Assembly (NCBI GenBank): GCA_005406025.1
Contig: BGZK01000282.1
Coordinates: 455,424-519,423 of the forward strand
Direction of reading: 5' to 3'
DNA: 64,000 bases
Source of the DNA: Eumeta japonica
Taxonomy: Eukaryota; Arthropoda; Insecta; Lepidoptera; Psychidae
Shown one piece after another: positions 24,101 through 36,304 of the stretch. Each line of letters starts with the position of its first letter. Positions within the stretch are counted from its first letter, which is position 1. The position numbers and the translations under genes are program-made. The notes below the pieces were generated by a model that had not been told where the DNA came from, made no database searches, and saw only the letters and a program-made list of their open reading frames with translations.

Positions 24101-24990
24101 AAATTTACAACAATTAATATTATGATTCAAAACTACTAAATTTAAATAAAACAACAATCAACATCTTATGATCATTTCATAAGATGTTGATTGTTGTGAA
24201 TTCAATAACACGACTCGTCTTATTTATATCGAAACGCGTGGACTTGATTGTTTATACAATCTATGAATTTCGATTTTTATTGTCTATTTGTTTTTTTACG
24301 TTAAATATAATCAATTTAATGATCTATTTTATAATGAGAGATGATAAGTTTAATGGTTAAGAATGCATACGGAGTACGCAACTTTTGTAACAGCCCCGGT
24401 GGTCACAGCTGCTCAAAGAAAGGCTTATCATTAGAAGTAGATTCACCGACATGAGAATTAATTGTACTAATCGGAGTAGGCTCGGGAACAGTCTCTAAGC
24501 TAACTCGAAATTTTAGCACCCGTACAGTTGCCAGAATAATAGTAGAGGGCTTGTGTAGCTATGTGCTATTTGAGAAGATGAAAGTACGAGAAACATGGAC
24601 AACAGCACATATTGTGGTAACATTGACTGATAGGAGTCTATTATGAGATTCGAAATGAACCAATGAAGCAAAAAAAAAGGCAGTTCATACTCTTGTACTG
24701 AGAAAAGAAGACTAGTACATATAATACATCACATTGTAAAGTACCTGCCGAACATCATCGACAAATTATAACTAAGAAGGTCGGGTAGTATGGGAGTATG
24801 AGATCGCGTCTGAAGCAGTTTGATCGAAACAGAATTAACAAAAGTGTGGTTCTTGTTTTTTAGATACATCGACGCATTTTCGGAACAAGACTGAGATTGA
24901 ACAAAACTGTTTTGATATAACACAAAATAAACACTCGAAATGAAATGACGATTCAGCAACAAGCTTAACGAGTTTCAGTGGCTAGGGAAA
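21170..24990. other. Long gene-free interval
   Basis: AT-rich sequence between the divergently placed GrB and GrC. I see no coding feature up to about 24350. From about 24360 to 24990 the base composition and scattered frames suggest the upstream part of the gypsy-like remnant that follows, but no domain is clear enough to call. Confidence 0.45.
24151..24197. repeat. Perfect 21 bp inverted repeat
   Basis: The arms 24151-24171 and 24177-24197 are exact reverse complements with a 5-base spacer. No terminator or gene context is evident. Confidence 0.95.
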
Positions 24991-24992
24991 AT

Positions 24993-25225
24993 GAAGTGAC
25001 AGACCTGTTGAATGAAGTGAAGGATAACAATATGATAGAGCCCTTATTGAGTATCTGCTCATTGGTAGTTTTCATAAAAGTAAGAATGAAAAAACAAAGT
25101 TCTACTCTGACTATCGCCACCTCAATGACGCAACAATGAAGGACAGTCTTCCTTTACTCCGAAACGACGATACATTAGACACTACAATTGACAAATTATT
25201 TGTCAGTTGTAGTTTGCCACTTTTA
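24993..25225 (+). mobile_element. Ty3/gypsy-type reverse transcriptase remnant
   Basis: Plus-strand frames give EVTDLLNEVKDNNMIEP, then after a frameshift KTKFYSDYRHLNDATMKDS and PLLRNDDTLDTT. This is the N-terminal block of LTR-retrotransposon reverse transcriptases of gypsy type (..I.EPS.SPW....FR.CVDYR.LN..T..D.FPLP.IDD.LD.L). No LTRs, integrase or catalytic YVDD block were found nearby, so it is an isolated fragment. Confidence 0.7.
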
Positions 25226-25799
25226 AAATTTGAATTTCAAAAGCGGTCGTTGGCAGGATAAAATAGAATAGATTTAACAAACTCAAACAATAGATGTTGT
25301 AACTCCTATTATTGGTTACCGGGACGCATGTAATGAATTCATCGTCCATAAAAACGCAAATAATACCGGCATAGAAATATTGTCATCTCTATGGAAAGAA
25401 AATGTATTTATGAAAACGCTAACGCATTTTACAAAAGCGACACTTTTTAACTTCCCATTATGAAAATTGAAATTTTTCATAAAATAAATTAATTTAAAAA
25501 GTTTTTAATGTAAAAGGAATTGTTCGACGATTTAAGTCCTATATGTGGGACACACTACTAGTTTCTGAAACGGCCACATAAATAATATTTAAAAAGTAAT
25601 AACTACATTTGAAAATTGAACTTTTTATCCGTAGACTACAGTTTCTTTCATAAAACTGTCAATTTTTTTACATTGTGCGTCTTATTAAAAATTGCGTGTC
25701 TTCATTACTATTGATTCAATGTGTGAAAACTTTCATAGTATGATTTTCTATGATTTTAAATGTAATTTGACAGCTCAGTAGAGTCTTACTCGGCTTTGA

Positions 25800-26830
25800 A
25801 CTGCTTATGTGATAAAGCACCATGTAAGACAACTATTTATAACTGATTTTTAAAATTCAACCGCGGTAGTGCCAATGTCAGTAACGGATTTCGTGGTGGT
25901 CGCCCGTCCACCGGTGTGAACTATAAAAACATTGATGCTGTGCGCGTATGATTGAAACAGTTACATGTTACCTGCCATGAGATTTGGGCATTCTAGGGAT
26001 AGACATGAGTCGAATTCAATCAATCTTACCCAAATATTTGGGGATAAAAAGCTGTGCTTGCGGTGGATCCCGCACAATTTGGTTGAGGCTCAAAAAACGG
26101 ACCGTGTCATTTGGTGCAATGCCATGTTTACCAGATTAAAGGAAGGTACATCAAATTTTATGTGGAACATAGTAGCTGGTGAAAAAACGTGGATTTATTG
26201 TTATGGCCCTAAAACAAAGCAGCTATCTGCCATAAAGAGTCTATCGAGATGAGCTGAAACCAAACAAAGTGGCGCGCTAGTGAAGTGCGTCTAAGCAGAT
26301 AATTTCTTCTTTTTTTTATTAAACTGAACATATAGCTACTGTTGATTTGGAGATTGTTGTACTGAGAATAGTAATTGATACACGACCATTTGTTTACCGG
26401 AACTTATTGACGAACTCATAAAAATAACCTTAAACTTTGTATCATGTTGCTCCATGACAATACCAGTTCTCTCACGGTCACACGGACAAATAAATATTCG
26501 AAAGAGGAAAATTTAGAACTTACGAGCAATTCCATATACAGTCCCGATCTGGCATCTTGTGACTCTTTTTTGTTCTCAAAAATTAAAAAAACAATTACGC
26601 GGTCAACGATTTACATCGTCACTAAAAGAGGCTCTTGAAGAGTATACGACATGTCAAACATGATTCCGAGGTTACCAGGGAGGAGTGCTATAATTGTTTT
26701 CAAAATTGGTTTATTCGTATGAAAAAGTGCTTTTATTTTATCGTAGAATATTTTTTTTAAACAATAAAGTAATTTTTGACCATTCATAGTAATTTTTGCT
26801 CCTTTATCCCAGAAACGTTCAGTATGCCTT
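25800..26830 (+). mobile_element. Mariner transposon, near full length, dead
   Basis: Remnant of a mariner transposase, a DD34D-type cut-and-paste enzyme. In order: a degenerate N-terminal DNA-binding region near 25800-25960 (ANVSNGFRGGRPSTGVNYKN, then IDAVRV), KKLCLRWIPHNLVEAQKTDR (about 26048-26105), GEKTWIYCYGPKTKQ with the first catalytic position (Glu-Lys where GDETW is usual), LHDNTSSLT and NSIYSPDLASCDSF, and finally a SEVTREE..NCFQNWFIRMKKC tail near 26670-26735. Several frameshifts. A right terminal sequence 'catagtaatttttgctcct' lies near 26784-26803. The left terminus was not located. Confidence 0.85.
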
Positions 26831-27740
26831 ACGTACGTAATTCACCAAATTTCTTTTTATTCGTCAGATTTAAATCTTGGATAATTGTTTTTTGGAGAGA
26901 ATTTTTTTCTTTTAAACAATTTGCATTGAATAAGAATATTTGAATACATTTGTAGTCCATCAGTTTTAATTCAGTAATTTATGAAATGAAAAATTACTCT
27001 GTCTTTTGTTGCGAGCGTTGTTGTGATAAATTGATGTAAGGACGCGAATTCGAACTGCATGTAAAGCTTATCTTAATTGCGTACATTCATTATTTCAACT
27101 AAGCTTAATGTAGTTTCTATAGCATTTTCGAAGGATAAACGTGCATAAGAGATTCTAAAAATCACACTGTTGTTTGACAGTAGTCGCAACTTCAGAGTAA
27201 TCATCAGTGCTTTTCCAGTATCTTGAGTAGGAGTAGAAAATAGATATTCTATCCTCTGTTGTCGGAAACGATAAAGGCGATGGAGGAGGGATAGGTAGAA
27301 GAAGGGGGAGTGGCCCAACAGAACTTTCACGCATTGGTAGAAACATAACAGAGGAAGCTGTTACTTCACGCCTGAATTCTGTGAGAGTGTGGTATCTTAT
27401 CGGTCGAGCCGGTCCGATTTGGTGCTGCAACCAAATTGACTACTACATGGTAGAGCCATGGCTCTACCACGTTCATAATTTGTTTATGTATTTATTATCA
27501 AATTCGTCAAATACATAAATCAAACTCAAATGACAACCGTCCACACGAAAACTACTAGGAACTAATTTGATAATAAATTAAACTTGTTAATATTTATGAC
27601 ACATTCATTTGTATAAATTGGTAACCCCCAAAATAATCAATTACCTTATTATCCGGTCGTTACATTGCACTGGAGGCGTTTGACTAATCAGCAACGTCGT
27701 TCAACAAAAAGGCGTATTTTTCCTTAAAAGAAAATTGTTC
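26830..27740. other. Upstream region of GrC with short palindrome
   Basis: 27448-27469 is a perfect 22 bp palindrome (tggtagagcca and its complement). Next to it, 'cggtccgatttggtgctgcaaccaaattgac' (27411-27441) is closely matched at about 46149-46180, downstream of GrE, so it is a dispersed element. A minus-strand open frame at 27155-27430 overlaps this repeat and is Pro-rich without a known motif. Confidence 0.5.
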
Positions 27741-27743
27741 ACT

Positions 27744-30641
27744 ATGGCTAACGTAATATTAAATAATGAAAATTTAAATACCAAGACGGTGTTATTTACG
27801 AGGCTTATCTTCTGCTACTACTTTGATTTAAGTGGACATCGTTTTCTACGCATCTTGATAAAGTTTTATTGTATTTTATTTGGGGGATTTATTAGTACCG
27901 TGGTGTTATACATGTTTATAAACGCGAATTCACCGCACTTTATAACATTCACATGTGTCGTTCTGGATTTTCTCTTAAATGTCTTGGTATCCTGTTACTA
28001 TGGTGATAATTATCTAACTGTATTTTGCAACGAAATAAAGTCTATTGATTCCATTTTAGGCACAGACAGGAAATTGAAAATAGCAACATCTAACCTTTGT
28101 TGCTTTCTTGTAATGTGGGTTTTCATAGTGAGATTATTTTTCGTTACCAGTACCTGTTATATTTCAGGTGTATGTGGTGCCTTACCATATCTGACTATGA
28201 CTACAAGTTTTCTCTTGACTGCTATAGACGTCAGTCACATTCCTAGACTGGTTATTTTGTTCCTCACCTTATCACGCATGTATGTTTTGTCTAGTAAAAT
28301 AGAGCAATGCTCGTCGGGTAACCGTGTTATAGAAATGCCGGTGAAACAATGGAATAAGTATCTGAATGCATATTGGAGACTTTGACAGCTTCAGAGGAAC
28401 AGAACAACTGATAACGAATTTGGTAAAATGAAATAAATTTATTTGTATTACTTAACCTTTATTTAATGAAAAATACATTGAAAAGATTTTGTTTCAGATG
28501 CTAGTTAACCTAGTGTTTACTTTTCCAAAGTTACTGACCTGGATTTACAACTGTGCGATTGTAAACAACTACAACGATAATGTGAGTAATTGTTAATAGA
28601 TTTATACAATAATATTGAAAGTTTTTGGCTTATGTAGTTTTGCTAAAGACAGCCATTAGTTATGGAACTGTTTTCTTTGATAACAGTTATTATTGTTACA
28701 ATCAACTAAATATACATTATTCTAAATCAGGGTAAGAAAATTAAGTGAAAAAGGATACGTTCATAGCGAAATATACAAAGAATCTTAGTTACTAAAACTC
28801 AAATAGTTTTGGCAGTTATTTTTCAAAATTTACTTAACTTCAAATAATGACAAACTTCTATCACCATAATCAAATAATATTCACTGTCTTATTCAACTTT
28901 ATAGGGTATATTTGGCATAACGACTATTGTGTGCTTTGAAAATATCCATATTGCGCTCCTGACCAGCCTCCCAGGTATCATCGCAGCCATGATTGAGTCT
29001 CGCGTAGATCACATTAAATTCACTTTAACCACTCAGTTATATTTATCTAAAGGTAAGAATTGTAACAGATTATGTACTTTTTAGCTTATTAAAAACTATA
29101 AAATAATAAAACATATTTAAATTAAAAAATGGATCTTTTGGCCAACCTTATAATGTGTATTATATCAACCTCTCATTTGTTCTTAGAAATTGACGACAAA
29201 AGGAAAATTTTATATCGAAAGTAAATATTTTTAGTACATATTTTTAGAATTTAAAGAGAAAATCACTTCTTGAACTTTTTCCAAATTTCAAACAGATTTT
29301 CTATGAATTTCGTTGCCATTTAAAGCAACAAGAAAGTTATAACAGACTTTCGTTAACCTTTCATGATGAAGCTCCATCCCTAGCCACTGTTTAAGACTGG
29401 TGTAACTAGTTACAACGTGGTAGCACTAAACTGACTGACGATCTGCGTGACGGATGTTCTATTACGGTGATGACCGAAGACAATATCACTGCTCTGCAGC
29501 TCATTATAGAAACTGCTAAAAGAGTGATCTACCAGCACATTTGCATTAATTGAGGAATGGGTATGAGTCAAATGCCCAAAACCCTTCGTGAACATTTAGC
29601 GATCAAGAAGCTGTGTAGTCGGTGGATACCTCATAATTTGACCGAATTTCAAAAACTATCATATTAATTAGTTCTGCGAAATGATACAAAAATTTACCGG
29701 TAGTGACTCAAATGCCGTGTACGATATAGTAACAAATGACGAAAGCTTGGTTTACTTTTATGATCCTGAAAACAAAACACAGTTTATTCGGTGGGTATTT
29801 ACTTTCGAGGACTGTCTACTAACGTAAAACGAGGTCGAAGCGTCAGATTAAAGATAGCGGCCTCTTTCTTCGGAATGACAGCTCATTATGCAACAATGGT
29901 CTTAGAAGATAAAAATAACAGTTACTGAAGACTGGTATACTAACAATTGTTTGCCTCTTGTATCGGAAAAAGTTCTGGAGAAACGACTTTACAGTAGTAT
30001 TCTCCTTCTTCACGACATCGCGTCACTACACACCGCTAGACAAGTAACTAACGTTTTGGGGACGTTAGGTATAAAAATATTGGCTCACCTGAATTACAGC
30101 CCCGGTCTCGCACCTTGACATTTTTATTTATTTATTAAAATAAAGAACATCTTCGAGAAAAATGTTTATGGACGTCGAGGAATCAGTGTCTCCATATGCA
30201 AAGGCCTACAAAACGACTCCTAAGTTCGAGTGGGCAAATGTTTCTCTCAGTTGTAGAGATGTATTGATTTCATTCCATTGAATTTAGCGATATATTGATC
30301 TCAACGGACACTATTTGGAAAAGCGATAATAGTCTCAGTTCTCAATTTCCTTTTGTTTGACCCTGTATCTCAGGCCTCTGTCCGCTTTTAGATTTTAGAT
30401 ATTCAGTAAAATTGATTATATTTTATTTGCTTTTTAATTCCTACCTATTCAGACTTAATACCATAAAAATATTTTCAGATATTATGGAATTGACTGACAT
30501 CAGAAGGTTTCTGGAGTTCATCCAGCTCGGCCGTTCGCACTACGCATTTGGCGTCTCATCCCCGTGGACGCCAGTCTGCCCGTCGGCCTGCTGAGCTTGG
30601 TCACCACCTACCTCATCGTGCTCGCTCAGTTTAAAAATTAA
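27744..30641 (+). pseudogene. Gustatory receptor GrC, four exons, two frameshifts
   Basis: The only plus-strand member of the cluster. Exon 1 is 27744-28422 (MANVILNNEN..., LFTRLIFCYYFDLSGHRFLR, six hydrophobic stretches, KQWNKYLNAYWRL). Exon 2 is 28498-28581 (MLVNLVFTFPKLLTWIYNCA). Exon 3 is 28905-29052, 148 bp, with LLTSLPGIIAAMIESRVDHI. Exon 4 is 30479-30641 and ends TTYLIVLAQFKN, the TM7 signature. Donors and acceptors (gta/gtgagt/gtaag and ttcag/atag) and phases 0, 0, 1 match the paralogs. Breaks: two bases are missing in exon 1 near 28381-28385 (YWRL then stop, where relatives have YWRLLDSF), and one base is missing in exon 4 near 30528. Intron 3 holds a mariner. Expected intact length would be about 360 residues, normal for a Gr. 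Confidence 0.88.
29320..30310 (+). mobile_element. Mariner transposon in GrC intron 3
   Basis: Degenerate mariner transposase, same strand as GrC. Readable blocks are DEAPSLATV, STKLTDDLRDGCSITVMTED, KLCSRWIPHNLTEFQKL (about 29609-29660), DIVTNDESLVYFYDPENKTQ (first catalytic Asp region, about 29723-29783), and then HTARQVTNVLGTLGIKI with LNYSPGLAP (about 30028-30115). Stops and frameshifts throughout. A different copy from the one at 25.8 kb. Confidence 0.8.
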
Positions 30642-32595
30642 GCCTGAAATATTGTAAATAACTCGTTATTTCTTTTTAATAGCTTAATATGTTGATTTTC
30701 TTCATTCCAAAATTAATTCTCGAAATGATCAAGTAGTGTGTTAGAAAATTATGACAGCGAGAAATGAAGGAAATATTAAAAAAACAGAAACATTGAGTGG
30801 ACGGAATTAAACATTAATTTATCGTGCTACAATTCATCAATAAAAAGTATTTAACTTATAAATCCATACTGTCGTGACTCACCTAACGTTTTCGACTTTT
30901 ATATCAAAAATTGGCATATCAAATCGCTTGTGACAGACACACATCTATAACATTATCGATCGTCTTCGAAGCAAAAGATATACTGCGTTCAAATCTTGGC
31001 CAATAACGAACCGTCCAGTAAGTTTTGAAGTCTAGTCAAATTAAATGACGAGCTTTGTGCATCGAAGAGCACCTTAACCGTCGGTTTCGATCATTGTCAC
31101 CGCGTGGACGATCTCGGTTTTAACACCCCCCAACCCGCAATGGGCCGTCGCTGGGGGCTTGAGGTTCGCGCCTTTCGATGTGATACAAAATGCCTGAGCA
31201 GTGGTGTGATTGAAATCTGCTACAAGAACGAACGATGGAAAATAACGAGAAAGGGACAGAGAAATAATTATTGTAAGTTATCACTGCGTGTTTTTATTTT
31301 ATAAAATTAGGAAAATAGTTCACGAGAGCGTTTTGGGGTTGCTATCAATGCTAGGATACTAAAAACTTATGTGTGATATGCACATGGGTATATAATGGTC
31401 ACGTACTACTTCTGTGTAGACTTTACACCTGTGTCATCGTCCTTTCCTAGGGTGCGGCGGCTAGCACGTGAGTGAAGACTTTGCAATGAATGCTAACTTC
31501 CTTTAAGATAACTCTTAGAATTACAAACGTCTAGACGGTCAGGAGTTTAGTTATTTACTTATTAATAGGAATTTATATATAAGTCACTTAATAATTTGTT
31601 AATATATTGCTTTTTAATTTTATTGATAGCGGATTTATGTTAGACTAAGTAACTTTTCTTATAGTAATTTATTGACTTTATGTTATATCACTATATTAAC
31701 AAATTTCCTCATCGTTAATAACTTAACACACGATGTTCTTATAATTTGATAATATATCTACATTGATTAAACGTTTTGAAATTCTAAAATAGTACGTTTT
31801 AAAATTTCATTTTTAAATTAGAAAAAGATATAATAATCAAGTGTAACAAGAAATTAAGAAACAAAGTTTCTTTGGTTGCTTCTTATAACTATATAAATGT
31901 GTCTAATAGCTATATAAATGTGTGCGAATAAAAATAACTCTAAATAGCGGGGTGTTCTCACCTACGTACACATCGATGATGCGCTATCTACAGCAAAAGA
32001 AATTGATTGTTTTTAAAATAATAGTAAATATTGTAAAAGCACATGGCTATTTGGTATTATCAGTAGTATTTATAATATGTTTATATTTATAATGTGTTAG
32101 TAGTACTTATGGTATGTAAAAAACCAATCAAGATAGAAGTTAAGCTACCATGTCCAGGGTTACGTTCAAATTAATTAAACGATTCGAAATTTACTATTAT
32201 TTTAAATGTAAATTGTTTATTTTATTTATTAAGGTAACAAACAGTTATATATAAACAAATTTGTAAATAAATTAGATATGGATCACACATAAAACATTTA
32301 AAAATTGCATCGAAAATAATATTAACTTAGTATAAGTTACATGGGTCGGTACTAAGATCGTTATTTTCGAAAATTTATAAAATGTTTGATTGTCTTTTTT
32401 TTTTAAAATATTTTTAATTATTTATCAAACGCTGTTGTGTTGAGTTTTTTATATTTACAAACCTATTACATTAAAAGTCAATGCGTGAAACACATCAAAG
32501 GTTTTAAAAACTTATAAGCTTCAATATACGACAGAAAAATTAATTTAAATGCATTTTCAGGGACTTTTACAATAACATCCCATAAACTAGGATGT
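30642..32595. other. No recognised gene
   Basis: AT-rich sequence with one GC-richer island near 31080-31260. That island contains a 66-codon frame at 31104-31304 that I do not recognise; its first part could be a repeat. Confidence 0.45.
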
Positions 32596-32599
32596 GCGA

Positions 32600-33178
32600 A
32601 AGAAAATTAGAGATTTCAGATGGCGGTCCCTTCTTTCAATAAGTTGTGTCAACTACGTTTTGTTTAAAACAGGAAATGGCTTGGAACTAACTTCCCACCA
32701 AAATAAAACTATAACTCTAGGGTCGCAACTCTTAGTCACTCTTAGCTTGATACTTTGGGTGCTGTCTTTTTACTAGCTGGTGATGTTTTTGGTACATCAA
32801 AAGCTACAGATTTGATGGGATGAGCATCAAGGACTATTGTGATGCCGAAAAATACTTAAATTAAAGTGGACGCATCTGCTGTTATTGAAGAAAACTTTTA
32901 TATCATTGCAGTGTTCTTGTAAAATTATAGATTTAGATTACGCACGTATTAGAATCCAGTCACCAGGCGCAATGCTAGTTGAGGTTTTTAGGAACAGAAA
33001 AGGATTATTTTACAATGAATTTGCAATGCGTTTGTGATGCAGATTTAATTGTAGTTGTTAAACGGGCAGGATCGACACACGATTCGACTATTTTTAATTT
33101 AAGCGCATTGAAACGTCGCTTTGAAAATGGAGAGTTCAGTAAATTAATGTTATTAGGAGATAGTGGATAATAATTTTT
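32600..33178 (+). mobile_element. PIF/Harbinger transposase remnant
   Basis: Plus-strand fragments of a HARBI1-like DDE transposase. Frames give HQNKTITLGSQLLVTLS near 32700-32750, LAGDVFGTSKATDLM near 32774-32820, RIQSPGAMLVEVFRNRK near 32948-33001, and after a one-base frameshift YFTMNLQCVCDADL and RAGSTHDSTIFNLSALKRRF followed by LLGDSG. These are the helix-turn-helix region (GD..G.SKAT) and the catalytic core (VCDAD, GS.HDS.IF, L.GDSG). A short internal deletion lies between DADL and the GSTHDS block. The C-terminal third and terminal repeats were not found. Confidence 0.85.
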
Positions 33179-33179
33179 G

Positions 33180-34850
33180 TCGTCAAATTAGATTGCTAGT
33201 TATTGTCAATAATTTTTACGCCATTGACTTGATCTAACAATCATACAGTTTTTTCTTTACGTAAAAGATAGTTAAAATTATTTTATAGAATCGATCGGGG
33301 TTAATGCAACATAAATTCGTTATTTAAGCTTTATTAACCTGGGTAAAAACTGACGGATGAAAGGCACACTCTGTAGGCCTTATATAATATCATTTAATAA
33401 AAAACCGGCCCTAATTAGTTCGTGTTTTGATACGGGAGCGTTAAATGACGCAAATACATTTTATTTTAAACTAATGGTTGTTAAATCATATAATCTCCAT
33501 ATTCGGAATATTGATTGACGTCTATTTTTTTTATGCTTTACTGATATGATAAATATACAGTTTAGTACTTAAGTGAAGTAACGGTATATCGTGCACTATC
33601 CGTTACGGAATGTCAAAACTTATTGATGTGTGTGTAGAACTTGAATTGGTTAATAAAGGTGTGTGACATATCCGTGTTGCTTATTAAAATTACACTACGC
33701 TTACTCTTTTTTTATTATATTTTAAAGAAAAAGAAATAAAACCAAACATATTAATATCGAAAGTGCACAAAGATAACTATATATTAATCTATTATTAAAT
33801 ACATCTAAAGTGGAGAAAATACGGGAAGATAGAAAAAAAAAAACACTATCAAATATAAGTATATTACAAATGTGTCACTATCTTCACATGTATCAAAATT
33901 ATGACAAACACAAATTAAGAATGAAAAACATTTATTTATTAGACTGACGCCTATTTTACAAAAGAAACTCATATTCAAGTATGACAAATGGACATAATAT
34001 TGAATCATATTTATTATGCACATTAAGAGTAATTTCAATATTGAGATTTAGCCTCATAAATTGCACTAATAGAAGTTCTAAATTCGCTTTCAATTATCTT
34101 TGTATAAGGAAGATCTCGATCTCAGTCGAAAATATTAGTTTTTATGTTTTACGCTTATTGAAACCTACTTTTAATAAACTAATCATTTTTCTATTATGAA
34201 ATGAGGCCTAGTATAATCCTAGTTGTGTAGTCTTTTACCGGAACACCAATTAATTCTGTAAAATTACATCGACAGTGGCATGGAGGGATCCAGTAAACAC
34301 TGTTCGCATATGCATTTGAATTTTCGTCAATTTTAGCCGTTTCTTTTGTTGCATCATCTTTAGTAAATTCGGTTTTTAATATTTTATTCGTCAAATTATC
34401 GCCACATTATCCAGGCTATGTGCAATCACTTTCACAATTTCACACTTTATTTTATGTAATAGGCCTAGTGTTCAGACGTTTTATAATATTTTGTATGGTA
34501 CGTAGAGTTATCCATTAAAATAATTGATGAATAATCGAACCATTTGTCAAAAACCTGCGATGACCTCTTCTTGACAAACGCCTTTATTTTTCGATGGAAA
34601 AGCTGATCGAGTGAATGCGATGAGACGTTTAATATATAACGTATAATAAACTGTTGACCCTTTCCAATATATACTTTGCAAGTAGAAAACTCTACATCAT
34701 CAAAATAATTTGTGTTAAACTAAAATTCATCTATGTCATAATACATAAGGTACACTGAAAATTTCTGGAATGAATGAAAAAAAAATGAATATGAGTGGTT
34801 AAAAATGAATTGAATCGAGAAACAATATTCTCAAAATATTCTCCATTACC
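33180..34850. other. AT-rich, no gene seen
   Basis: Several 60-77 codon frames here (for example 33805-34038, minus and 34194-34394, minus) are low-complexity or unrecognised. Confidence 0.45.
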
Positions 34851-34859
34851 ATAAATCTA

Positions 34860-35760
34860 CTTTTTCATACGAATAGATTAATTTTGAAAGCACTTATGCC
34901 ACTTCTCCCTGGTGACCTCGGAAACATGCTTTTCATACTCTTCGATAGTCTCTTCTGGTGATGAAAATCACTGACCGCGTCGTTGGTTCTTAATTAATAT
35001 ATGTATAATGGTTTTAAAAAATGGACAACTTGGCGGTAGGTTAACTTTTACTTTGTGTAAAATTACAACCATTTGTAACATCATGTTGTGAATTGGTTTT
35101 GATAATTATATGTCGTCAGTAGAAAAATTTAAGTCGAGAGAAAATTTGTGGTACAATTTTTTAAGATTTTCACCATAAAAGTTGCAAAGGACTTCGATTG
35201 GCATTTAGTGGTGAAGGTCCATCTTTTATCTCTGTGCGTTCTTGGTTCAGTAATTTCAGATGTGGACGTGATCATCTCTTTGAAAATTTGATGAAGGTGA
35301 AGGTCAACTGGCAACCGCAGTTACCGAAATTAATATTGATATTGTCCGATGACTAATTGAAATTGTTAAAAAAATGACTGTGAGCGAATTTGTCCTATAT
35401 TAGATATTGGTTGGAGCCAAGGTAAGATTTTGCATGTACAGATGAAGGTTGGGTTGGGTTTGTACTCAATGGACACCGTGTGCTTTAACGGATGACCAGC
35501 TGTGACTGCACATAGAATGGTGTCGGGCAATTATAAGAAAATTTATTGAAGGGCAGTAATTAATTGTCAATAATGTTGTTATAGGCGACGAGAGCTGGGG
35601 GTGCTGCTTTGAACCCGAAAGAAAGCCAATAGGCACAATAAGTCTTTGCATTATATAATTTGCCGATGAAATCAAAAGTAGCTCTTTGACGACTTTGTAT
35701 GTTTCCCAACGAAATTTGCTCAATGCCCATGTTTCAGTCACATGCGTGAAGTAAAGGACT
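34860..35760. mobile_element. Rearranged mariner: C-terminus inverted against N-terminus
   Basis: Two mariner pieces in opposite orientation. On the minus strand at about 34860-34980 the frame reads EETIEEYEKHVSEVTREKWH and then SIRMKK, the transposase C-terminus. On the plus strand, 35200-35370 gives SVRSWFSNFRCGRDHLFEN and GQLATAVTEINIDIVR, the N-terminal region. 35480-35620 gives HIEWCRAIIRKFIEGQ and VIGDESWGCCFEPERKP, the first catalytic block. All frames are broken. This is either two different elements juxtaposed or one element with an internal inversion. Confidence 0.7.
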
Positions 35761-35799
35761 ACATAAATGTTTAATGTTTTTCCTTTAATCTTTACTTTT

Positions 35800-36190
35800 C
35801 ATTATTTTATTCACACTCCAATATTTGATGTTATATCAACTTCTGGTGTATTTAATGTGATGTGAAAGAAAGAAAGAAAAAAGTTTTGTTCGACACGAGA
35901 ACAAAGTGAGAGTAATAATCACACAGTCATATGGTTAATGGAATCATAGCCGAATCGGTTCCTGCTCGGCATAATACCGCCGCCTGGGCTGTGGTGCTGA
36001 TTTTCCGCTGGAGTCGGTCAGGGTTTGGGCAGTTTTATACACTAAACGCAGTACTTAACATAATTTAAAACGATAATAATACAGTACAAAATAGAAAGAG
36101 TAAACTAAACTAAAATAATAGAAAAGCAATGTTAATAATAAACAAAGAGGAACGGCAGAATTAAATTGATAACTGTAAATGTTGCCAATG
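35800..36190. other. No recognised feature
   Basis: AT-rich flank of the minisatellite with a short GC-richer stretch near 35940-36030. Confidence 0.4.
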
Positions 36191-36304
36191 ATACAGCCTG
36201 ATTATAATAATATTTATTGCAGTTGTTAATGTGGTGAATACAAATGTGAAAATACAAGGACATCCTGACGTAAATATTTATAGGCTTACACAAGTGTACC
36301 TAAT

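Noticed and set aside
30412..30594. 60-codon frame as an independent small gene
   Set aside because: It is the start of GrC exon 4 continuing out of frame after the one-base loss.
31104..31304. 66-codon frame in a GC-richer island
   Set aside because: Composition stands out, but I recognise no family and see no neighbouring exon.
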